Assembly: GCA_937925855.1 (NCBI GenBank)
Contig: CALAMO010000020.1
Coordinates: 1-64,000 of the forward strand
Length of the DNA: 64,000 nt
Direction: 5' to 3'
DNA from: an uncultured Thiotrichaceae bacterium
GTDB lineage: Bacteria > Pseudomonadota > Gammaproteobacteria > Thiotrichales > Thiotrichaceae
Part shown: positions 24,566 through 31,046 of the stretch, one piece after another
Position numbering within the stretch: position 1 is the stretch's first letter
Layout: each line of letters starts with the position of its first letter
The notes under the pieces: model-generated
Database searches by the model: none
Seen by the model: the letters and a program-made list of their open reading frames with translations, nothing else
Told to the model about the DNA's origin: nothing
Translations under genes and position numbers: made by a program

Positions 24566-25876
24566 TTAATCCTTTGCGGCCAGCGCCTTTAAAAAAGCCA
24601 GCAGATCGGCTTGCTCCTGGGCGGAAAAGGCGGGTGCCTGCAAGTGTGCGGCACCGGCTGCCAGCTGAGTATAATGGTGGATAACAGCGGCCAGCGTTGG
24701 GCTGCTGCCATCGTGAAAATAAGGTGCTGTATTGCTGATATTGCGCAGTGTTGGTGTCTTAAACGCCTGTCGCAGCGTATGACGGTCGCGTTGCATAAAG
24801 CGCAGTTCAGCACATTGTTCTGCCTTTGCGTCGCTATAATCCCCCAAACAGTTAAAACGGTCAAAGCGTATTTTATCCAGCGCAGCGGCGCGGCCCGAGT
24901 CTTGTGCGCCCCCGGTGCCGACGTTATGAAAGGATTGATTGGTTAATAATGGGCCAAAATGGCAGTTAATGCACTGTGATTCACGCTGGATAAACAGCCT
25001 AAGTCCGGCGAGTTCCTGCGGGCTGAGCGGTGATTTTTGGCGTAGTGTGCTCGGTGGTTTGCTCGATAGTTTGCTGGGTGAATAACCGCGCGCACTCAGC
25101 GGCTGCTGTGTCCCAGCTTGTGAGGGCTGGGTGTAGCTTGCGATATAATCATCAAGCCGGGTACGCACCGGGGGCAGTGTGCTGAGGTAGGCGGCGATGG
25201 CTTTACCCATATGAGCGAAGACGGTATCGATCTGTTGCCGTTGGCTTGCAGGCATTTTTTTCCAGGCTTTGATCTGGGCGACGCTGCCAGAGGGCTGCGC
25301 CTCATCCGCTAAGTTCTCAGCTGGGCTGATGGGCACGCTGCCAAACACCTGCTGATAAAGGTGGCGATACACCGGTTCGGCCTGGATGAGCTTGGCCAGA
25401 CGAGTACGTGGGAAATCATGCTCCGCCGAATTTTCAAACGGTGCCAATGCCTGTGACCACAAACTGTCTTTCCCTCCGTCCCAGAGGAACCAGCGATTAT
25501 GGGCCACGCCGCGCAGCGATGGCGTATTGCGTTTGCCTAGATCCTGCCCGCGCGCGATGACTTTACCATCTGTGAAGTGGTTGGCTGGGTCGTGGCAGCT
25601 GGCGCAAGCAACCCGGCCATTTTTACTCAGCCGCCGATCAAAGAATAGTTTCTTGCCCAGTCTGGCTGCCGCCGGGTTATTTTGGTAGCGGTTGCTGGGG
25701 TCTGTCGGTGGTTTCAGCCGGTCAATGGACAATGATTGGATAATGCGCCATTCGGCTGCGCTCCAAACCTTGGGCGAGTCGGGGCTGACCTCAGCGGAGT
25801 GTGCGTCAAGCGGGCTGAGTAGCAGGGGTACGAGCAGTAAATACAGGCCGTATAACGGCTTAAATGCTAAAGTCAA
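24566..25876 (-). CDS. di-haem cytochrome c peroxidase / MauG-type oxidase
   Basis: This 436-residue exported protein (signal peptide residues 1-28) has two c-haem sites, CASCH (91-95) and CINCH (302-306), and the family blocks KLFFDRRLSKNG, RNTPSLRGVAHNRWFLWDGG (Trp132 likely between the haems) and PTLRNISNTAPYFHDGS. CcpA members reduce hydrogen peroxide. MauG and MbnH members instead use high-valent haem to modify residues of a partner protein. The axial ligand that tells them apart cannot be fixed without an alignment. The gene overlaps the YtkA-like gene by 17 bases and follows two copper-amine-oxidase-like genes, which makes a MauG-like maturation role worth testing. An insert at residues 250-285 is rich in Ser, Pro and Gln. 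Confidence 0.88.
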   Translation of the reverse strand: MTLAFKPLYGLYLLLVPLLLSPLDAHSAEVSPDSPKVWSAAEWRIIQSLSIDRLKPPTDPSNRYQNNPAAARLGKKLFFDRRLSKNGRVACASCHDPANHFTDGKVIARGQDLGKRNTPSLRGVAHNRWFLWDGGKDSLWSQALAPFENSAEHDFPRTRLAKLIQAEPVYRHLYQQVFGSVPISPAENLADEAQPSGSVAQIKAWKKMPASQRQQIDTVFAHMGKAIAAYLSTLPPVRTRLDDYIASYTQPSQAGTQQPLSARGYSPSKLSSKPPSTLRQKSPLSPQELAGLRLFIQRESQCINCHFGPLLTNQSFHNVGTGGAQDSGRAAALDKIRFDRFNCLGDYSDAKAEQCAELRFMQRDRHTLRQAFKTPTLRNISNTAPYFHDGSSPTLAAVIHHYTQLAAGAAHLQAPAFSAQEQADLLAFLKALAAKD

Positions 25877-26291
25877 AGATTATCCTGTCGTCACCTAATG
25901 CGCCTTCGACTGCAAAACCCAGCAGCCAGCGTCCCGGCATATTGTATTGCAGCCCGTCGATGCGGTAGTGGCCAAGTTCATCCTGAGACGTGAGCACGGG
26001 TGCCGTCGGCAGACCGTGCCCGTGGGCGGGCATTGCACCTTCCAGCCTTACGGTCTGTACGGCGACGGCTTGGTTTTGACGGTTGCTGAAGCTAACTTGG
26101 CAGTCATGAAACTGACCGGCTTGTGGGGCACCTACACAGTCTAACTGTGCTTGATAATAGCCTTCAGCACCTGCGGCGCTTTGCTGCCAGGGGGTGGGTG
26201 CTGGAGCAGATCCGACGTTACAACCGGTCAGCATCATGCTGCTTAATGCTAGCGCCATGCGAATGGGTATGGGGCGTGGCGGAATCGTCAT
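25860..26291 (-). CDS. YtkA/FixH-like lipoprotein
   Basis: This 143-residue protein has a lipoprotein signal with lipobox LTGC (Cys about residue 24) and a YtkA/FixH-like immunoglobulin-type domain. The conserved block is GAMPAHGHGLPTAPVL, followed by YRIDGLQYNMPGRWLLGFAVEG. The His and Met residues of the block could bind copper, as in related periplasmic copper proteins. It lies between the amine-oxidase-like gene (33-base gap) and the di-haem peroxidase (17-base overlap). A metal-delivery or docking role for those proteins is inferred from position only. Confidence 0.8.
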   Translation of the reverse strand: MTIPPRPIPIRMALALSSMMLTGCNVGSAPAPTPWQQSAAGAEGYYQAQLDCVGAPQAGQFHDCQVSFSNRQNQAVAVQTVRLEGAMPAHGHGLPTAPVLTSQDELGHYRIDGLQYNMPGRWLLGFAVEGALGDDRIIFDFSI

Positions 26292-26324
26292 GGTTGAACC
26301 TCGTGCTGATGGTGCTAATGGCGC

Positions 26325-28850
26325 TTATTGATAAGTAATACGCAGGTTATCAAAAGCGGCTTCTATCAGGCCGCCTGCGCCACCATCAGCTGCTTCCAAA
26401 TCCAGATAGATGGCCTGGCCTGCGAAACCACTCAGGTCGAGGCGTAGTTCTTGCCAGTTGCCCAGCTGATTGGCTGCCCGGCCCTTGTGGCTGAAGAGCT
26501 GCTGGCGCTGGCCGTTTTGTCTGACGACATAGATATTGAAGTAATCGACGCTGCTGCTATGGCGTAGGTGTGCAAAATAATAGTCCAGTGAGAGCTGATA
26601 GCGGCGGTTTGCCGGTAGCCTGATGAGCGGTGAGCGTATGCTGGTTTTACCGCCATCAACGTCGTTGCTGCCGACGGCTTCACCCTCTGCCGCGCCGGTG
26701 ACCATGGCTTTGCCGCCGTGCTGCACCGGGCCGGGTTGCAGGGTTCTGCCTTGGAAGTGGGTGATTTTTGGTATGGCATTCTGCCACTGTCCCTTAGTGG
26801 CGCTATCATCACCAAGTGGGTTTAATGTCCATTGGGCTGCGGTTGAAAAATCAGTGCGGAATAGCACATCACCGGGTGCCCCAATGCCGCCGCTGATTGG
26901 CGGGGGTGTTGCGCTACGGCCGGTCTGTTCAATCTGTATCTCATCAATAGCGGCTTCAACAATGCTGTTGTTGCCACCGTCCGCCGCTTCGATGAGTAGC
27001 TGGACTTTGCTGCCTGCCAGTGCGCTGATATCAGCATCAAGGATGCGCCATTGCGCTGCGCGGTTAACGGTTGACCCCTGCACTAACAGCAGGGTGCTGC
27101 GACTGCCGCTGGTGTTAACCAAGCTGATCTTCAGGTAGTCCGCCGCAGTCGCATTACTGAGGTGGGCGAAATACCAGGCCAGTTTGATGCGGTACTGGTG
27201 TCCAGCGGGGAGGTCAAACTGCGGTGAGCGCATGCGAGTGACGCCACCGTCAACATCATGTGCATGTGCGGAACCCCCCGCCGCTGCACCAGTAACCAGT
27301 GCGCGGCTGCCGCGATAGGCATTGCCGATTTGTAGGGTGTAGCCATCGTGTGATGTTGCCTGCGGATTGGCAAATTCCCACTGTCCATGACTGGCGGTAT
27401 CGTTTTGCTCTGGATTAAGCGTCCAATCTTGGGTATTGCTCTCAAAGTTTGCCTGATGTATTACCCCAGCGCTAGAAGGCGTTGCGGTGGGTGCGGGTGT
27501 TGGTGCAGCCGTTGCCGTGGGAGTGGGTGCCGGTGTAGTCGTTGCGGTGGGAGTGGGTGTTGGTGCAGCCGTTGGCGTGGCGGTGGGCGCAGTCGCTGGT
27601 GTGGCGGTGGCTGCAGGTGTCGGCGTTGCGGCTGGGGTGCTAGTGTTACCGCTGCTAGCTTGGGCGTCACTCAGCGGATTTTGGTCGTGCCAGTCGAGTG
27701 GTGTGAGACTGATGAATGACCAGTGCGCATCCATAATGGGGGCGTCTTCGGCACGTGGCATGTGATAGAACGTTGTGCTCGGCCAGACCACAATGTCTTG
27801 TCCGCTGAGGCTTTCGCCATTAACAAAATCAGCTAAGTTCTCAGCGCAGCCCGTGTTGGTTGGATTGTGCGAAGCGAAGCGCTCGCAGTTCCGGTAGTGG
27901 GTAACATACAAGTCGTTATGGGTAAAAGGTTCGCTGTCCGGGCCGATGTCCTGGTGCTCTGCCTGATGGAGGCGGATTTCGTAGGCAATGGGTTGGCCAT
28001 TGGTCGCCTTGATGTTGCCATCTGCGATGCGCCAGCGGCGCAGTGTGCGGGGCGCAACGCGACTGGCGGTTTCAGATGAGTAGCGTCGGTTAGTGCGTTT
28101 GGTTTGGCCGTTTTCCTGGGTGAAGTTCAATTCTTCTACATAGTCATCGCTGCGAGTACCCGCGAGGTCAAAGTCCAGTTTCCAAAAGAAGTTATGCAGG
28201 TGAGCAAGGCTGATTTTATTGTCCCCAGTCAGCCAGCCGTATCGGGCTTTACTGCTGTCGCCAAAGCGCTGGAGCGCACCCGTAGCGCCAATGCCGGGTT
28301 CAATGGCACCGTTATCAAGAAACCGCCATACCGGAATATAGTGGTAGGCTCCAATCTTAGAAACGCTGAACAGGCTGAGTGCATTGCCGGCTAGTTGATC
28401 TGTGCCATAGCGGTAGGCGGTATCATTGGCTTCCGTTTGTTGACACAGCACCGGTTTGCGATTGAATGTCAGTAGCTGGCCGCCGGGGCATTCGTTTTGT
28501 GCCAACTGCGCCATGTAGCCACCACCTAAACCGTAGTCAGTCACATCATGATAACGAGCGCCGTTATCATCATAAGGCACATGGATTTGCGCAATGGCCG
28601 CCTCGTTTAAAATCATCCGTCTGCCGCCATTGCGCGGCGTGTAATGTATTTTGTGCAGCACAATGCCTTCACGGTTACGGTGTTCCCAGCACATGTCCCA
28701 GCGTGCCTGATTGGGCAAGGTCACATCAATATAAAAAGCGTCAGAACAGAATTCGGCAGCAGCCAGCGGCGCATTCCAGCCTGCGCATAGGCCAAGCGCT
28801 ACTAAAAAAGGGAGGCAGCGGCGGAGTACAGGGATCTTGTTCTGCTTCAT
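26325..28850 (-). CDS. secreted copper-amine-oxidase-like protein with two C-terminal repeat domains
   Basis: This 841-residue protein has a Sec signal (cleavage near residue 32). Residues 35-395 match the catalytic domain of copper amine oxidases. The copper ligands are kept as His217-x-His219 in AHLHNFFWKLDF and His363 in FYHMPRAEDAPIM, and the catalytic Asp is probably Asp102 in HDVTDYGLGG. The motif for the topaquinone tyrosine, normally TxxNY(D/E), reads KIGAYHY (Tyr169 kept; Thr, Asn and Asp changed). A Thr/Pro/Ala linker (401-462) leads to two homologous jelly-roll-type domains of about 180 residues, each with a DVDGG...RSP block and a C-terminal LIEAADGG-like block. The start ATG at 28850 is set by the signal peptide; the upstream open frame is spurious. 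The usual N2/N3 domains are absent but are encoded two genes upstream. Confidence 0.8.
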   Translation of the reverse strand: MKQNKIPVLRRCLPFLVALGLCAGWNAPLAAAEFCSDAFYIDVTLPNQARWDMCWEHRNREGIVLHKIHYTPRNGGRRMILNEAAIAQIHVPYDDNGARYHDVTDYGLGGGYMAQLAQNECPGGQLLTFNRKPVLCQQTEANDTAYRYGTDQLAGNALSLFSVSKIGAYHYIPVWRFLDNGAIEPGIGATGALQRFGDSSKARYGWLTGDNKISLAHLHNFFWKLDFDLAGTRSDDYVEELNFTQENGQTKRTNRRYSSETASRVAPRTLRRWRIADGNIKATNGQPIAYEIRLHQAEHQDIGPDSEPFTHNDLYVTHYRNCERFASHNPTNTGCAENLADFVNGESLSGQDIVVWPSTTFYHMPRAEDAPIMDAHWSFISLTPLDWHDQNPLSDAQASSGNTSTPAATPTPAATATPATAPTATPTAAPTPTPTATTTPAPTPTATAAPTPAPTATPSSAGVIHQANFESNTQDWTLNPEQNDTASHGQWEFANPQATSHDGYTLQIGNAYRGSRALVTGAAAGGSAHAHDVDGGVTRMRSPQFDLPAGHQYRIKLAWYFAHLSNATAADYLKISLVNTSGSRSTLLLVQGSTVNRAAQWRILDADISALAGSKVQLLIEAADGGNNSIVEAAIDEIQIEQTGRSATPPPISGGIGAPGDVLFRTDFSTAAQWTLNPLGDDSATKGQWQNAIPKITHFQGRTLQPGPVQHGGKAMVTGAAEGEAVGSNDVDGGKTSIRSPLIRLPANRRYQLSLDYYFAHLRHSSSVDYFNIYVVRQNGQRQQLFSHKGRAANQLGNWQELRLDLSGFAGQAIYLDLEAADGGAGGLIEAAFDNLRITYQ

Positions 28851-28860
28851 TGTATTTCGC

Positions 28861-30027
28861 CTAATAAGGATTAGTAGGGTTCCAGTCGCGGGGGATGAGC
28901 TTAAAGCGGTTCCAGCGTGTGGCAACTCGGTTACTGTCTTCGCTGCGCGGCAGGTAGTGGCGGCTTTGTTTGTACCAGACCACAATGTCGGCACCGTCGA
29001 GATTTTGTCTATCCTGAGTGAAGGCATGCATATTGCCTGTACAGCTGTTTTGGGGGTTGTTGGCACCGTGCCGCTCACAATCCCGATAAGCAGTGAAGAA
29101 GAGGTCGTGCTTTAGCCAGTCGACGTTGGCGCTGTTGGCACCGCTCTGGTCATAGTGCTGTGGGATGATTTCGTAGGAGATCTTACCGATGGCGTTATGC
29201 CCGACTTCAGCGTCGACTACGCGCCAGAACGTTTTATAGTCCGGGTTGAGGCTAACACCCCTCTCGGTCGATACAGGACGCAGCACTTTGTCTTTTTTCG
29301 TGCGATCAGCGGTGGGTACGCTGTTTATCTCTTCGATGTGATCGTTGTTACTGTTGCTGTCTAAATCAAAGTCTAGTCGCCATAAGTAGTGATCGGTATA
29401 GCCCGTTGCGATCTGGTTATTGGCCGCGACGGGCCAGCCAAATTGTGCGTCATTGTTGCCTACGCTAGGTAAGATGCCACTCAGCCCAATCGCAGGTTCA
29501 AGCGTGCCATTCTCGTAGAATGACCAGCGGGTTTGGTAATGCCGGGGACCGCGTTGAGCGAAGGTGCTGATCTGGAAAACCTCGGTTTGACGCTGCCGCG
29601 TGTATTTATACAGATAGCCCGCTTTTTTAGTGCGGCTGCATAAAACGTTGCGGCCTGCGAAGGCGTGCAGCGTGCCCTGTGGGCACTGAGCCTGAGTGAG
29701 GCTGGATAGGTGGCTGCCTCCTAGGCCGGTAGTTGTGTCCATTAAATACGCCGCTGCCGTGCCATCATCCCGCCGGGTTTCGATTTGGGAGAGTGCGGCC
29801 TCACCCAGGACGCGCCGTTGCAGCGTGCTTGGGGCCTGATAGTACACCTGCGATAGTACTAGGCCTTCCTTAGCTTCAATCCGCCAGCAGAAATTCCAGA
29901 CCGCGCCAGAACCAAAAACCTTGCGCATCGGAGTGCCCTGACAGCGGGTATCGGGGGTGGCGCTAGCCGGTGCGTGCCAGCTGAGCAGCAAACCAACAGC
30001 GCAGAGCAATGCACCGAATTTATTCAT
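28861..30027 (-). CDS. secreted degenerate copper-amine-oxidase-like protein
   Basis: This 388-residue exported protein (signal cleavage near residue 23) is a paralogue of the catalytic domain in the next gene. The two share the fold landmarks, for example RWSFYENGTLEPAIGLSG against VWRFLDNGAIEPGIGATG, and WRLDFDLDS against WKLDFDLAG. The topaquinone position is Arg162 (GPRHY) and the HxH copper motif is replaced by YTD, with a His one residue later; only His357 (HYLPRSEDSN) is kept. It is therefore unlikely to be an active amine oxidase by itself and may be a structural or regulatory partner. Its start codon directly follows the stop of the upstream gene, and ten bases separate it from the next. 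Confidence 0.78.
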   Translation of the reverse strand: MNKFGALLCAVGLLLSWHAPASATPDTRCQGTPMRKVFGSGAVWNFCWRIEAKEGLVLSQVYYQAPSTLQRRVLGEAALSQIETRRDDGTAAAYLMDTTTGLGGSHLSSLTQAQCPQGTLHAFAGRNVLCSRTKKAGYLYKYTRQRQTEVFQISTFAQRGPRHYQTRWSFYENGTLEPAIGLSGILPSVGNNDAQFGWPVAANNQIATGYTDHYLWRLDFDLDSNSNNDHIEEINSVPTADRTKKDKVLRPVSTERGVSLNPDYKTFWRVVDAEVGHNAIGKISYEIIPQHYDQSGANSANVDWLKHDLFFTAYRDCERHGANNPQNSCTGNMHAFTQDRQNLDGADIVVWYKQSRHYLPRSEDSNRVATRWNRFKLIPRDWNPTNPY

Positions 30028-30696
30028 CTAATAGCTCACGTTTTGGGTAACGATCCCAGCGGATAAATTAATGATCGGGCTGAGCTCGAACACAATGGAA
30101 TCGTGGGTGTACAGTAAAAGCTGGGCGCAGCGCTGTAGGCCACATTGCAATGATGCGGCGTTGAGTGGTTCGGGTAGGGTGTCTGCGCTAAACGTAAAGG
30201 CTTTGATATGGAGCTGTTCTGGGTTCAGCAGATAACGGCCAGTAATGCGCTGGTACTCAGTCTGCAAAAGGCTGAGCTGTTCCGCATCGTTAAAAATAAT
30301 GGCCGTCGCTCGATCAATCTCGTGCGGGGTCAGTGGGAGCTGCATGAACTGGTGACGTTCATTTGACAAGATTTTTTGGCGGTCAAGGTCAACAATAAGG
30401 TGAATAGTTTCATTGCGCTCATAGTCATAGCGATAAATATCTGCGAGGCGTAGGCCTGGGTTATCTTTATCGCTTGGACGACGTTCAATCAGTAAGGTTT
30501 CTGGGGCTGGGGCATCGGTTTGGTCTGGCTGAGCTTGCTGCTGAAGGCGCTGTTGGGGCAGGCTTAAGTTGAGTGCAGCGGTGATTTCTTGGCTATTCAG
30601 TGGGTCGAGTTCTTTGGCGGCGACATTTAGGGCACAGCAGGCCATCATCATGCCAAGCAAGAATCCTTTAGCTGGACTATGGGCGAGCTTAATCAT
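30028..30696 (-). CDS. secreted stand-alone amine-oxidase N2/N3-like domain protein
   Basis: This 222-residue exported protein (signal with cleavage near NVAA) resembles the N2/N3 domains that precede the catalytic domain in copper amine oxidases. Shared features are the opening DPLNSQEITAALNL, then a strand pair ADIYRYDYERNETIHLIVDL and the characteristic PLTPHEIDRATAIIFND helix. In typical enzymes these domains are part of the same chain. Here they form the first gene of the operon. The ATG at 30694-30696 starts the signal peptide; an upstream in-frame codon at 30783 adds residues without homology. A role in assembling the two catalytic-type proteins is inferred. Confidence 0.72.
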   Translation of the reverse strand: MIKLAHSPAKGFLLGMMMACCALNVAAKELDPLNSQEITAALNLSLPQQRLQQQAQPDQTDAPAPETLLIERRPSDKDNPGLRLADIYRYDYERNETIHLIVDLDRQKILSNERHQFMQLPLTPHEIDRATAIIFNDAEQLSLLQTEYQRITGRYLLNPEQLHIKAFTFSADTLPEPLNAASLQCGLQRCAQLLLYTHDSIVFELSPIINLSAGIVTQNVSY

Positions 30697-31046
30697 CGTT
30701 AGGTTTTGTCCGTTTTGGGGCAGCAGCAAGCTGTTTTCTGTTAATACAGGATTAATATATGGATGGGGCCGCAAACTCACCATGGCGAAGTGTCCGGGCG
30801 GTCATTAATCTTCGATGGGAATAGCGTCCTCTAATAAGCGGCTGTTTATGGAAAATAAACGGCAGGTTTTAGCCGCTGGCAGTGCGTAAATAGAGGGCTG
30901 TTTGGGTGTCGCTAGATTAGGGTAACTGCTCTTTATTAAATATAATTATTGGTGGTAATAAAATTTATTGTTGAAAGTGTGCGTTGGATACCCCAAGATA
31001 AATCTAATTCAATAATATTAACGTATGCTTATGCTGCGAGGTGCTA
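30697..31046. other. divergent promoter region, amine-oxidase-like operon / soeABC
   Basis: This 350-base gap separates two divergent operons. It holds an AT-rich stretch (30930-31020) fit for promoters and a hairpin-forming GTTTAT...ATAAAC pair near 30843-30860, nested in GCGGCT...AGCCGC. No regulator gene or clear known operator is seen. Confidence 0.5.

Noticed and set aside
27387-27765. Gly/Ala/Val-rich open frames opposite the amine-oxidase-like gene
   Set aside because: They are the antisense reading of the Thr/Pro/Ala linker repeats and have no ribosome-binding site or homology.
28851-29078. 76-codon N-terminal extension of the 841-residue amine-oxidase-like protein
   Set aside because: It lies inside the upstream gene in another frame and precedes a clean signal peptide with its own start.
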